From Gemmatimonadota bacterium (lineage in GTDB: Bacteria; Gemmatimonadota; Gemmatimonadetes; Gemmatimonadales; GWC2-71-9): 64,000 nucleotides of DNA. The notes below the pieces were generated by a model that did not search any database, had not been told where the DNA came from, and saw only the letters and a list, made by a program, of their open reading frames with translations. This document shows positions 49,886 through 59,990 of this stretch, one piece after another (the first letter of the stretch is position 1; each line of letters opens with the position of its first letter). The stretch spans positions 558,001 through 622,000 of the forward strand of contig JADKJZ010000014.1 in NCBI GenBank assembly GCA_016720805.1, read 5' to 3'. Made by a program: the position numbers and the translations under genes.

Positions 49886-50889
49886 GTCGCAAGAGCGACT
49901 TCTCGGTCGGCCTCGCCGTCGTCGGTGCCATCGCGGTCGTGATCGTGGCGGCCCTCTGGCTCGGCGACCTCGGCCCGCGCGGTCCCAAGTCGCTGCACAC
50001 GGCACGCTTCCGCACCGTCGGCGGCGTGAAGGTCGGCGACCCGGTCGTGTTGCGCGGCGTGAAGGTCGGTCGGGTCGAGGCGATTCGCCTGGCCGCCGAT
50101 GACTGGGTCGAGACCGATCTCCGGATGAGCGCACCGGAGGAAGTCCCCGAGCGCGCCGTCGCGATCGCCGTGTCGGCGTCGCTCTTCGGCGAGTGGCAGA
50201 TCGCCGTGATGGACTCGGCGCGCGCCCCGGCCGACCCCGACGTGCAGAAGGCGCTCACCGAGGCACGCAACGGGGCAGGGACGTCGTGGCCCGGTGCCAC
50301 GCTCCCCGATATCGGTCAGCTCACCGCGCAGGCGTCGCGGATTGCCGGCGACATCGCCGCGGTGACGGCGCGCGTGCAGGATGCCGTCGACTCGCAGGCG
50401 ATCGGCGACATTCGCGGCTCGGTGCGCGACCTCCGCCGGATGGCCGACCAGCTGCTGTCGTTCACGCAGCGGCAGACGGCCTCGATGGACAAGGTCGTCG
50501 GCAACGCCGCCAGCTCGTCGGATGACATCGCCAAGGCGTCGAAGCATCTGGACGCGACCCTCTCGCGCATCGACTCGTCGACCGCCTCGGGCGAGCTCTC
50601 CGCCCTGGTGTCCGACGCGCGCAGCGCCACCGGGGAGCTGAAGGCCGCCAGTGGCGACCTCCGACTGCTCACCACTGCCGCCGCCCAGCAGCGCGACAAG
50701 ATGGTGCACATCCTCACCGCGACCGACGACGTCCTCACCCGGTTGCAGCAGGGCCAGGGCACCCTCGGCTTGCTGACCTCGGACTCGACGCTCTATCGCG
50801 AGACCACCAAGACGGTCGTGCAGTTGCGCACGCTGCTGGCGGATATTCAGGCGAACCCGAGAAGGTACTTCAGGTTTTCCGTCTTCTAG
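49882..50889 (+). CDS. mlaD: MlaD-type MCE-domain lipid-binding protein
   Basis: 335 residues. One N-terminal membrane helix (VGLAVVGAIAVVIVAALWL), an MCE domain at about 35-110 (FRTVGGVKVGDPVVLRGVKVGRVEAI), then a long heptad-rich helical region to the end (GDIAAVTARVQDAVDS…) that may form the transport needle. It hands lipid between MlaFE and periplasmic carriers. It is the last gene of a fully overlapping operon. Confidence 0.9.
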   Translation: MSRKSDFSVGLAVVGAIAVVIVAALWLGDLGPRGPKSLHTARFRTVGGVKVGDPVVLRGVKVGRVEAIRLAADDWVETDLRMSAPEEVPERAVAIAVSASLFGEWQIAVMDSARAPADPDVQKALTEARNGAGTSWPGATLPDIGQLTAQASRIAGDIAAVTARVQDAVDSQAIGDIRGSVRDLRRMADQLLSFTQRQTASMDKVVGNAASSSDDIAKASKHLDATLSRIDSSTASGELSALVSDARSATGELKAASGDLRLLTTAAAQQRDKMVHILTATDDVLTRLQQGQGTLGLLTSDSTLYRETTKTVVQLRTLLADIQANPRRYFRFSVF

Positions 50890-50892
50890 GCA

Positions 50893-50999
50893 GTCGTTAG
50901 TCGTTGGTCGTTAGTCATTAGGGGGCTCCGCCCTCGGTGGGTATCTGCCAACGAATGCGTCGGATCCTCTAACGCCTAACGACTAACGACTAACGACTT
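50893..50999. repeat. CGTTAGT heptamer inverted repeat after mlaD
   Basis: Three to four units of TCGTTAG/TCGTTGG at 50893-50919 and the complementary CTAACGA units at 50971-50998, separated by about 50 bases. It sits between mlaD and the Nudix gene and is a likely terminator. A related hairpin is at 62761. Confidence 0.7.
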
Positions 51000-51007
51000 C
51001 GAGCCCC

Positions 51008-51517
51008 ATGGCCTCCAAAAAGCGCGCCGAACGAGAAGTCTCTGCCGGTGGCATCGTCTTTCGACGAGATGCCGACGGGACGCCGCGCTTTCTCCTCATT
51101 CGCGACAGCTATCAGCACTGGGGCTTCCCGAAGGGTCACCTCGAGGACGAGGAGAGCCCGGCCTCGGCGGCGATGCGCGAGACGCGGGAAGAGACCGGCC
51201 TCGAGCAACTGGTGATGGTCGGGCCGATCCGGTTGATCGATTGGCACTTCCGATTCCGTGGTCGCTACATCCACAAGTTCTGCCACTTCTTCCTCTTCGA
51301 GTCGGCGGCGGGTGAGGCGGTGCCGCAGGTCGAAGAGGGGATCACCGCGGTGCGCTGGGAGTTGCTCGACAAGGCGCTCGAGGTGCTCAGCTACGACAAT
51401 GCGCGCGGCGTCCTCCGCCGAGGCGCCGAGATGGCGCGGGCGCTGGTTGCGGTCGGCGCCGGGCGTCCGCCGCGCCCTCGTCCCGCCCCGCTCCCGATCC
51501 CGCCGGCGGGGGAGTAG
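51008..51517 (+). CDS. Nudix hydrolase
   Basis: 169 residues. The Nudix box GHLEDEESPASAAMRETREETGL (residues 43-65) is complete. The flanking AGGIVFRR and RWELLDKAL segments resemble diadenosine tetraphosphatase-type members. It hydrolyses nucleoside diphosphates linked to another moiety. The tail is Pro-rich (RPPRPRPAP). It is six bases upstream of the HTH regulator, so the two are probably cotranscribed. Confidence 0.88.
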   Translation: MASKKRAEREVSAGGIVFRRDADGTPRFLLIRDSYQHWGFPKGHLEDEESPASAAMRETREETGLEQLVMVGPIRLIDWHFRFRGRYIHKFCHFFLFESAAGEAVPQVEEGITAVRWELLDKALEVLSYDNARGVLRRGAEMARALVAVGAGRPPRPRPAPLPIPPAGE

Positions 51518-51522
51518 CGGAG

Positions 51523-52293
51523 ATGGCACTCGCCGTCGCCGCGCTCCTCGAGCGACGGCCGGCGGCGCTGGCGGCGCGCCGAGCGCTCTCCGCCGCCGGG
51601 ATCCACCTCACCGTCGCCCGATCACCTGCCCACCTCGCCACCCTGCTCGGCCGCGAACTCCTCGATGCCGTCCTGATCGGACTGGACGCCGCCCGCGGTC
51701 CGGCGCTCGACGCGCTGCGCGCCGACTACCCCGCCATCCCCTTGCTGCTCTTCGCGCCGGTGCGCGCCGAGGACGCTGGTGTCCTGCTGCGGGCGGCACG
51801 AGAGCGCGTGGCCGGGCTGGCGGTCGAAGGGCTCGACGAGCCGGTCCTGGCCCGGCTGGTTCTCCGGCATGGGGTCGCTGCCCGCCGTCGGGACGCCCTC
51901 CTTCCCCTTGCCCCGGCGCTGGGGCTCACCGACGCGCTGCAACAGCAGGCGTGGGAGCTCGTGGTCAGCGAGGCCCCGCACGGGCTCACCACCGCGACCC
52001 TGGCCAAGCGGCTCCGGGTGGCACGGGAGACGCTCTCCCGGCGCTTTGCGGCGGGCGGGGCGCCATCGCTCAAGCAGGCGATCGACGGCGTCCGCCTGGT
52101 GGCGGCCTCGCAGCTGTTGGGCAACCCCGCCTACCGGGTCGACGACGTCGCCCGTCTCCTCGGATTTACCTCCTCCTCGCTGCTCCACCGGACCGCGCGC
52201 CGGGCCTTCGGGGTTCCCCTCCGGGAGGTCGCCCAGCTGGACGGAATGCCGCTGGCAGAGCGGCTCCGCGGAGCGCCGACCGGGTGGCGCTGA
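51523..52293 (+). CDS. Regulator with receiver-like N-terminus and AraC-type HTH
   Basis: 256 residues. The first ~115 alternate strands and helices like a response-regulator receiver (DAVLIGLDAA, IPLLLFAPVRAEDAG), but the phosphorylatable Asp pocket is not evident. The end has two HTH units, TATLAKRLRVARETLSRRF and RVDDVARLLGFTSSSLLHRTARRAFGV, typical of the AraC family. It stands directly upstream of atpA. Confidence 0.75.
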   Translation: MALAVAALLERRPAALAARRALSAAGIHLTVARSPAHLATLLGRELLDAVLIGLDAARGPALDALRADYPAIPLLLFAPVRAEDAGVLLRAARERVAGLAVEGLDEPVLARLVLRHGVAARRRDALLPLAPALGLTDALQQQAWELVVSEAPHGLTTATLAKRLRVARETLSRRFAAGGAPSLKQAIDGVRLVAASQLLGNPAYRVDDVARLLGFTSSSLLHRTARRAFGVPLREVAQLDGMPLAERLRGAPTGWR

Positions 52294-52334
52294 GCCCCGA
52301 TTGGGGGAGTCGGCTTCCCTTGTCCCGTTGGGCT

Positions 52335-52352
52335 TTGTGACTATTTTCACAA
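52335..52352. promoter_or_regulatory. Perfect CRP/FNR-type palindrome upstream of atpA
   Basis: TTGTGA-CTATTT-TCACAA. The arms are perfect inverted repeats and match the TGTGA-N6-TCACA consensus of CRP-family sites. It ends 46 bases before the atpA ATG. It is the only such perfect site I noticed in the window, in a local AT-rich patch. Confidence 0.6.
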
Positions 52353-52398
52353 GCTGTCTTCGGGACCCTGTTTTTTCACCCCTTTGCGACTGAGTGCC

Positions 52399-53976
<1,578 letters not shown>

Positions 53977-53977
53977 G

Positions 53978-54856
53978 ATGGCGACCAATCGCGCGCTCAA
54001 GGGACGGATTCGCTCCGTCACCAACACGCGGAAGATCACGCGGACGATGGAGCTCGTCTCCACGTCGAAGCTGAAGCGCGCCCAGGACCGCGTGGTCGCG
54101 GCCCGACCGTACGCCGAGGCGTTGCGCCAGGTCATCGCCGACCTGGTCACGCCGGAACTAGCGGAGCGCTTCCCGCTGCTGCGGAGCCCGCAGTCCCCGA
54201 CCAAGGGTGGGCCGTCGCGCGCGGTGATCATTCTCGTCACGTCGAATCGCGGGCTGGCGGGTGGCTTCAACGCCAACCTGATCAAGGAAGCCCGCCGCCG
54301 GATTGAGGCGCTCGAGGCCGAGGGCTATCAGGTCGAGCTCGTCGGCGTCGGCAAGAAGGGGATCGGCTTCTTCAAGTATCTCGGGCGAGCTTTCCGGAGC
54401 GAGCGCCCCGACATCGGCGACCGTCCGACGGCGGAGCATGCCGTGTCGCTGGTCCAGGACCTGATGGACGGCTTCGCCGATGGCAGCATCGGCGTGGTCG
54501 AACTGGTGCAGTCGCGCTTCATCTCGGTGCTGAATTCGCCGCCGGCCGCCATCCGCATCCTGCCGATCACTCCGCCAGAGAAGCAGGCCGGTGGCGTGCG
54601 TCCCGACTACATCCTGTCGCCCGATCCCGAGACGCTGCTGGAGCAGGTGCTCCCGCTCTACGTCCGGAACATGATGTACCGTGGCCTGGTGGAGACGGTG
54701 GCGGCGGAGCATGCCGCGCGCCGCACCGCGATGAAGAACGCCACCGACAACGCCGGCGACCTCATCGACGCGCTGAAGCGGACGTACAACCGCCAGCGCC
54801 AGGCGCAGATCACGCAGGAAATTGCCGAGCTGGTCGGCGGCGCAGCAGCACTCTAA
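53978..54856 (+). CDS. atpG: ATP synthase F1 gamma subunit
   Basis: 292 residues. Rotor shaft: the N-terminal helix RALKGRIRSVTNTRKITRTMELVSTSKLKRAQ and the C-terminal helix NAGDLIDALKRTYNRQRQAQITQEIAELVGGA are the conserved coiled-coil. Middle LVTSNRGLAGGFN. The start at 53978 is one base after the atpA stop. Ends before the GATCATC palindrome. Confidence 0.95.
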   Translation: MATNRALKGRIRSVTNTRKITRTMELVSTSKLKRAQDRVVAARPYAEALRQVIADLVTPELAERFPLLRSPQSPTKGGPSRAVIILVTSNRGLAGGFNANLIKEARRRIEALEAEGYQVELVGVGKKGIGFFKYLGRAFRSERPDIGDRPTAEHAVSLVQDLMDGFADGSIGVVELVQSRFISVLNSPPAAIRILPITPPEKQAGGVRPDYILSPDPETLLEQVLPLYVRNMMYRGLVETVAAEHAARRTAMKNATDNAGDLIDALKRTYNRQRQAQITQEIAELVGGAAAL

Positions 54857-54858
54857 CT

Positions 54859-54892
54859 CGATGATCGATCATCGATGATCGATCATCGATGA
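54859..54892. repeat. CGATGATCGATCATCGATGATCG palindromic repeat between atpG and atpD
   Basis: A 14-base unit, twice, that is itself palindromic (ATCGATGATCGATC). It includes the ATG at 54889 and could form a hairpin in the atp transcript, tuning the ratio of the subunits upstream and downstream. Confidence 0.6.
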
Positions 54893-54918
54893 CTGAACGC
54901 ACAACGGAAGAGACGGAA

Positions 54919-56346
54919 ATGACCGCTACCGCCACCACGCCGACCACCGGCACCATCGTCCAGATCATCGGGCCGGTGCTCGACATCGAGTTTCCGCCGG
55001 AGCAGTTGCCGGAGATCTACAACGCGCTGACCGTCGAGGATTCGAGCGGGCCGGTGCCGGTGCGGCTGACCGCCGAGGTGCAGCAGCACATCGGCCGCAA
55101 CCAGGTGCGCGCGGTCGCGATGAGCTCCACCGACGGCGTGACGCGCGGCATGATCGCCGTCGACACCGGCTCGGCCGTGACGGTGCCGATCGGTGACGCC
55201 GCGCTCGGGCGCATCCTGAACGTCCTCGGCGAGCCGGTGGACGGTGGCCCGGCGATCCCGGCCTCGGTCGAGCGGTGGGCGATCCACCGCCCGTCGCCGG
55301 CGTTCACGGCGCTGGAGCCGAAGACGGAAATCCTCGAGACCGGCATCAAGGTCATCGACCTGATCGCCCCGTTCGTGAAGGGCGGCAAGATCGGCCTCTT
55401 CGGCGGCGCCGGCGTCGGCAAGACGGTCGTCATTCAGGAGCTGATCAACAACGTCCAGAAGGGACACGGCGGCAAGTCGGTCTTCTGCGGCGTCGGCGAG
55501 CGCACCCGCGAAGGGAACGACCTCTACCTCGAGTTCAAGGAAGCCGGCATTCTCGGCTCCGTGGCGCTGATGTACGGCCAGATGAACGAGCCGCCGGGCG
55601 CGCGTCTCCGCGTCGGCCTGTCGGGCCTCACCATCGCCGAGTACTTCCGCGACGAAGAAGGCCAGGACGTGCTGCTCTTCGTCGACAACATCTTCCGCTT
55701 CACGCAGGCCGGCGCCGAAGTGTCGGCGCTCCTCGGCCGCATGCCGTCGGCCGCCGGCTATCAGCCGACGCTGGCCACGGAGATGGGCGACCTCCAGGAG
55801 CGGATCACCTCGACCCGCAACGGCTCGATCACCTCGGTGCAGGCCATCTACGTGCCCGCCGACGACCTCACCGACCCGGCGCCGGCGACGGCCTTCGCCC
55901 ACCTCGACGCGACCGTCGTGCTCTCGCGCGCGATCACCGAGCTCGGCATCTACCCGGCCGTCGACCCGCTTGACTCGACGTCCCGCATCCTGGCGCCGCA
56001 GTTCATCGGCGAGCGCCACTACAACGTCGCGATCGGCCTGCAGCGCACGTTGCAGCGCTACAAGGCGCTCCAGGACATCATCGCGATTCTCGGCATGGAC
56101 GAGCTCTCGGAAGAGGACAAGCTGATCGTCGGCCGTGCACGCCGGCTCCAGCGCTTCCTCTCGCAGCCGTTCGCTGTCGCCGAGCAGTTCACCGGCCTTC
56201 CGGGCAAGTACGTCAAGCTGGAGGAGACGGTCGCCTCGTTCGAGCGCGTCCTCTCCGGCGAGTTCGACCATCTTCCCGAGCAGGCGTTCTACATGCAGGG
56301 CGGCATTGACGACGTGATCGCCAAGGCCAAGGAGCTGCAGGGCTGA
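54919..56346 (+). CDS. atpD: ATP synthase F1 beta subunit
   Basis: 475 residues. Catalytic subunit: GGAGVGKT P-loop, GERTREGNDLY (catalytic Glu), FVDNIFRFTQAGAEVSALLGRMPSA, and ERITSTRNGSITSVQA. ATG 54919 is preferred: GGAAGAGACGGAA stands before it and homology starts 10 residues later; ATG 54889 lies in the repeat hairpin. The stop overlaps the atpC ATG (TGATG). Confidence 0.96.
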   Translation: MTATATTPTTGTIVQIIGPVLDIEFPPEQLPEIYNALTVEDSSGPVPVRLTAEVQQHIGRNQVRAVAMSSTDGVTRGMIAVDTGSAVTVPIGDAALGRILNVLGEPVDGGPAIPASVERWAIHRPSPAFTALEPKTEILETGIKVIDLIAPFVKGGKIGLFGGAGVGKTVVIQELINNVQKGHGGKSVFCGVGERTREGNDLYLEFKEAGILGSVALMYGQMNEPPGARLRVGLSGLTIAEYFRDEEGQDVLLFVDNIFRFTQAGAEVSALLGRMPSAAGYQPTLATEMGDLQERITSTRNGSITSVQAIYVPADDLTDPAPATAFAHLDATVVLSRAITELGIYPAVDPLDSTSRILAPQFIGERHYNVAIGLQRTLQRYKALQDIIAILGMDELSEEDKLIVGRARRLQRFLSQPFAVAEQFTGLPGKYVKLEETVASFERVLSGEFDHLPEQAFYMQGGIDDVIAKAKELQG

Positions 56347-56603
56347 TGCGCGTCACCGTCATCTCCCCCGAGCGCGCGGTCTTCGATGGACAGGCCGAGG
56401 CGGTCAGCGCCACGGCGTTCGACGGCGAGATCGGCATCCTGCCGAATCACGCGCCGTTGATGACCGTGCTCGGGACCGGCCCCCTTCGCATCCGCACTGC
56501 GGGCGGGGCCAGGACCTTCCATGTGCAAGGCGGATTCCTGCAGGTCGTCTCCAACACGGTCCGCATTCTCGCGGAACAGATCTCAGGAGATGCCGATGCG
56601 TAA
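56346..56603 (+). CDS. atpC: ATP synthase F1 epsilon subunit, short form
   Basis: 85 residues. Only the N-terminal beta-sandwich is present (VISPERAVFDGQAEAVSATAFDGEIGILPNHAPLMT). The C-terminal helical pair that inhibits ATP hydrolysis in most bacteria is absent. ATG shares its A with the atpD stop. The last bases contain the ribosome site and ATG of the next gene. Confidence 0.9.
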   Translation: MRVTVISPERAVFDGQAEAVSATAFDGEIGILPNHAPLMTVLGTGPLRIRTAGGARTFHVQGGFLQVVSNTVRILAEQISGDADA

Positions 56604-57210
56604 CACCGCCTTGCTGGTCCTTGCCACGCTCGCCTCGGCGCCGCTCGCGGCGCCGTCAGTGCTTTCGGCCCAGTCCACCGGGACGCCCGTCTATGCCGCG
56701 CCGTACCGGGCGTTCGGCCAGAACGAAATCGGTCTGTCGCTCTCCGATCCGGGCAACGGCTTCGCGCTCGAGGGCTCGTACCGCACCGCCTTCAATCGCA
56801 CCGTCGACATCGGCTTCCGCGGCGGCCTCGCCGACGGCGGGCGCGGCAGCAACAGCGCCCTCCTCCTCGGTTCGGATCTCCGGGCGCGCGTCCTCGACCA
56901 CAACGAGTCCTTCCCGCTCGACGGGTCGTTCACCCTCGGCGTCGGCGTGGCCTCGGGCGACGGCTACACCGTGGGCTACCTGCCGGTCGGCTTCACGATG
57001 GGTCGGCGCGTCCTGATCGAGGGGTCGTCGGCGTCGTTGGTGCCGTACGTGCATCCGGTACTGATGCCGAAGTTCGGCGACGGCAGCGGGACGGATTTCT
57101 CGATCGGTTTCGGACTCGACGCCAAGCTGAACAACCGCCTCGACGTCCGCTTCTCGGCGGCGCTGGGTGATCGTGACGGCATCGCCTTCACGGTGGCCTG
57201 GGTCCGCTGA
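56596..57210 (+). CDS. Outer-membrane beta-barrel-like protein 1
   Basis: 204 residues. Signal peptide (ALLVLATLASAPLAAPSVLSAQ), then alternating hydrophobic strands ending in aromatic residues (RTVDIGFRGGL, RLDVRFSAALG, GIAFTVAWVR), as in small barrels. AGGAG precedes ATG 56596 and both lie inside atpC, giving an eight-base overlap, so it is coupled to the atp operon. No specific family. Confidence 0.75.
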   Translation: MRNTALLVLATLASAPLAAPSVLSAQSTGTPVYAAPYRAFGQNEIGLSLSDPGNGFALEGSYRTAFNRTVDIGFRGGLADGGRGSNSALLLGSDLRARVLDHNESFPLDGSFTLGVGVASGDGYTVGYLPVGFTMGRRVLIEGSSASLVPYVHPVLMPKFGDGSGTDFSIGFGLDAKLNNRLDVRFSAALGDRDGIAFTVAWVR

Positions 57211-57242
57211 TCTTTCCCCTCGTGTCCCCGCGGAGCTGTCCG

Positions 57243-57854
57243 ATGCGGTCCATTGCCACGTATGCCCTCCTTGCCACTTTGACCGCGGCGCCTCTCGCGG
57301 CGCAGGTGCGCGGGCTTCCGGTCGTCAACAACGGTGTCCCGACCGGGATCGGACTGGCGGCGGATGTCGGTTTTGCCAACCAGGACTTCGGCAAGGCGAC
57401 GACGTTCGGCGTCTCGGCGGCGGTCGGGCTCGGTTTCGTCGGGATCGGTGGCGCGGTGTCGCGCACCGAGCCGGACAATGGGCCGTCCGGCTATTCGCAG
57501 GCGGTCTCGGCGTCGCTCAACATTCTGGGCGGTCCGCTGGTGCCGATTCGCGTCACGGTGCTGGGTGGCGTGGGGCAGTGGAAGGCCGGCTCGGAAACGG
57601 TGCGTCACATTCCGGTCTCGATCGGCCTCTCTGCCACGATCCCGATTCCGGCGCTGTCGATCAAGCCGTGGATTGCGCCGCGCTTCGACCGGGTCAGCAT
57701 CTCGAACGGTGGCAGTGACAACCGCTTCGGCATTGCGGGGGGGATCGAGCTGGCGATGCTCAACGGGCTCTCGCTGCGGGCGTCCTACGATCGCCTCTTC
57801 GTCAGCAATCTCAAGCCGGGGATCTTCTCCGTCGGCGTCGGCTTCGCACCGTGA
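57243..57854 (+). CDS. Outer-membrane beta-barrel-like protein 2
   Basis: 203 residues. Signal peptide (ATYALLATLTAAPLAAQ) and a barrel-like run of short strands (TTFGVSAAVGLGFVGIGGAVS, GLSLRASYDRLFVSNL, GIFSVGVGFAP). It resembles protein 1 in build but not in detail. GGAG precedes the ATG by seven bases. Likely the last gene of the atp transcript; the 3' neighbour is convergent. Confidence 0.75.
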   Translation: MRSIATYALLATLTAAPLAAQVRGLPVVNNGVPTGIGLAADVGFANQDFGKATTFGVSAAVGLGFVGIGGAVSRTEPDNGPSGYSQAVSASLNILGGPLVPIRVTVLGGVGQWKAGSETVRHIPVSIGLSATIPIPALSIKPWIAPRFDRVSISNGGSDNRFGIAGGIELAMLNGLSLRASYDRLFVSNLKPGIFSVGVGFAP

Positions 57855-57867
57855 CCTGAGGCGCCGT

Positions 57868-59154
57868 TCAGCCGAGCAGTCGCTCCAACATCATCGCACT
57901 TCGTTCCGCCGCGCCGCGCTCTCCCTCGAGCGCGGCGCGATTGCGTTCCCCATCGGCCCTGGTCGAGTCGGGATGATCAAGCATCTCCTCCCAGCGCTGG
58001 AGGAGCGAGTCGATGGCGGAGTCGCGCGGCAACACGTCGATCCGCCCTGTCGCGCGGAGCATCGCGACATCGTGTGAGCCACGATCGGCTGGGCCGATCA
58101 CGATGGTTCGTCCCCACGCAGCCGGTTCGAGCACGGAATGGATCCCCGACGTGCCGAAGCCGCCGCCGACGTAGGCCACGCAGCCATTGGCATAGAGCCG
58201 CGCGAGGATGCCGACACGATCTCCCACCACGATGGCCGGAGCGCTCCCCGGTGCGAGCTGGCCGAGGCGGACCGGGGTGGGCAGGCCGAGCCGTGCGGCG
58301 TCGCCATCAATGCGGTCGAGGTGTTCCGTGGTCGGCTCGTGCGGCACCAACACGAGGCGCGCGTCCGGATGCCGAGTACGCAACTGCGCGAAGGCGGGCA
58401 ACAGCACCGCCTCGTCGGCGGGCCAAGTGCTGCCGGCGACCATGGTCGCTGCCGGGTCGGCGAGGGCGAGCAGCGGATCGGCGGGGTCGACTGCCGCGAC
58501 CACGGCGAGCACCGAATCGATGCGCGGGTCGCCGGTCACCTGGACGCACTCCTGGCGACTGCCGAGCGCGACCATGCGGTTGCCGTCAGCGGGCGTGATC
58601 GCCCCGACGGCATCAAGCACCTGGTACCCGCTCCGCGTCGCCTCGACGGAGGGCCATCGCAACCGACTGCTCACCGGCGACACCGTTGCCGCCACCATCG
58701 CGACCGGGATGCGCCGCGCCGCGGCGTGGGTCGCCAGCTCGGGCCAGAGGTCGAGCTTGGTAAAGACCAGCAGCGAGGGGCGGACGGCGTCGAGGGCGGC
58801 CCGCACGTCGTCGGCACGGTCATAGGGGAGGTAGCTGGTGCCGTCGACCGCGAGCGAGGCCGCGAAGCGCTCCGCGGACGGTGAGAAGTGAGTGTAGAGC
58901 AATTGCAGATCGGGGCGCCGGGCCCTCAGGGCCTCGAACACCGCCCTGGCCTGCAGCCCCTCCCCGACCGAGGGGGCGTGGAACCAGGCGAGTGGGCGGG
59001 TCGCATCGCGGTGGTGGCGTCCCCAGGCGGCCAGGGTCGCGGGGGCCCCGCGGCGACCGGCGTGGGCGCGCTGCTGGCGGTCATCCCGCAACAGCATCGG
59101 GACGAGCGGGACGGCGGCGCGCACCAGGGCGCGGTAGAGCGGGGAGGTGGCCAC
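57868..59154 (-). CDS. kdtA: 3-deoxy-D-manno-octulosonic acid (Kdo) transferase
   Basis: Adds Kdo to lipid A precursor at the inner membrane. 428 residues. Motifs: HAPSVGEGLQARAVFEAL (family HaaSvGE), YTHFSPSAE, LVFTKLDLWPEL, GSTWPADE, LVPHEPTTEHL, VAYVGGGFGTSGIHSVLEPAAWG. An LPS-type outer membrane is thus expected. The GTG at 59154 is the best start; the longer frame to 59247 adds basic and Pro residues without homology. Confidence 0.9.
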   Translation of the reverse strand: MATSPLYRALVRAAVPLVPMLLRDDRQQRAHAGRRGAPATLAAWGRHHRDATRPLAWFHAPSVGEGLQARAVFEALRARRPDLQLLYTHFSPSAERFAASLAVDGTSYLPYDRADDVRAALDAVRPSLLVFTKLDLWPELATHAAARRIPVAMVAATVSPVSSRLRWPSVEATRSGYQVLDAVGAITPADGNRMVALGSRQECVQVTGDPRIDSVLAVVAAVDPADPLLALADPAATMVAGSTWPADEAVLLPAFAQLRTRHPDARLVLVPHEPTTEHLDRIDGDAARLGLPTPVRLGQLAPGSAPAIVVGDRVGILARLYANGCVAYVGGGFGTSGIHSVLEPAAWGRTIVIGPADRGSHDVAMLRATGRIDVLPRDSAIDSLLQRWEEMLDHPDSTRADGERNRAALEGERGAAERSAMMLERLLG

Positions 59155-59249
59155 GTCGGAACGATGCGGGGGAAGGGAAAGCGGGGCAAGCCGCCGCGGT
59201 CGTTTCGGCCGTGAAACACCCTGGGCGCCCCCCCCGTTTAGCTTCAATC

Positions 59250-59975
59250 ATGGCTGCCTCGCGCTACGTCACGGATAGTCGCGCCCCGCGCTACTCGCTC
59301 CTCTTTGCGCTCCCGCTCCTGCTCGCGTATGAGGGGCTGGCGTGGTTTCTGAGCGATCCGACGGCCGGTGGCGTGCGCAACGGTGCCGACGTGATCCTCA
59401 AGGGGCTCTTTGCGGCCGCGGGTGGCGCGCGCGGGGTGCTCGCCTTCGAGGTGGGACTGGGGCTCCTCGGTGTCTGGCTGATCGCGCGTGACTGGCGTCG
59501 GCATCCGGGCCCCCTCCGCGCGTCCGTCTTCGGCGGGATGCTGCTGGAGTCCTCGGTGCTGGCCGTGCTGGTCGGACTGATTGTGGGCCGGGCGACCAAC
59601 TCGCTGCTGCACATCCTCGCGATCGGCCAGGGCGGGACCTCGATCGACCTGCCGACGCAGTTGATGATCTCGCTTGGCGCGGGGATCTACGAGGAACTCC
59701 TCTTCCGCGTGGTGTTGGTGGGGACGCTGGCATGGGCGGGGGCGCGCCTGTTCGGCTGGGCACCGCGCACCGCGGGGGTAGTCGCCGCGGTGGCTGGAGC
59801 CCTGCTCTTTTCGGCCTTTCACTACATCGGCGCCTACGGCGATCCGCTCGAACTGCCGTCGTTCCTCTTCCGCTTTCTCGCCGGGCTGGTCTTCAGCGGC
59901 GTCTACCTGCTCCGCGGCTTCGGGATCGCCGCATGGACGCACGCGCTCTACGACGTCTTCGTCACCCTCGCCTGA
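59250..59975 (+). CDS. CPBP-family intramembrane metalloprotease
   Basis: 241 residues, about six membrane helices. The catalytic EELLFRVVLVG lies near residue 148, with FSAFHYIG and WTHALYDVF supplying the conserved His residues. CPBP (Abi-type) enzymes act in prenyl-protein-like or bacteriocin-immunity roles; the substrate is unknown. ATG at 59250. Confidence 0.8.
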   Translation: MAASRYVTDSRAPRYSLLFALPLLLAYEGLAWFLSDPTAGGVRNGADVILKGLFAAAGGARGVLAFEVGLGLLGVWLIARDWRRHPGPLRASVFGGMLLESSVLAVLVGLIVGRATNSLLHILAIGQGGTSIDLPTQLMISLGAGIYEELLFRVVLVGTLAWAGARLFGWAPRTAGVVAAVAGALLFSAFHYIGAYGDPLELPSFLFRFLAGLVFSGVYLLRGFGIAAWTHALYDVFVTLA

Positions 59976-59990
59976 CGCGCCATGCGCCGA

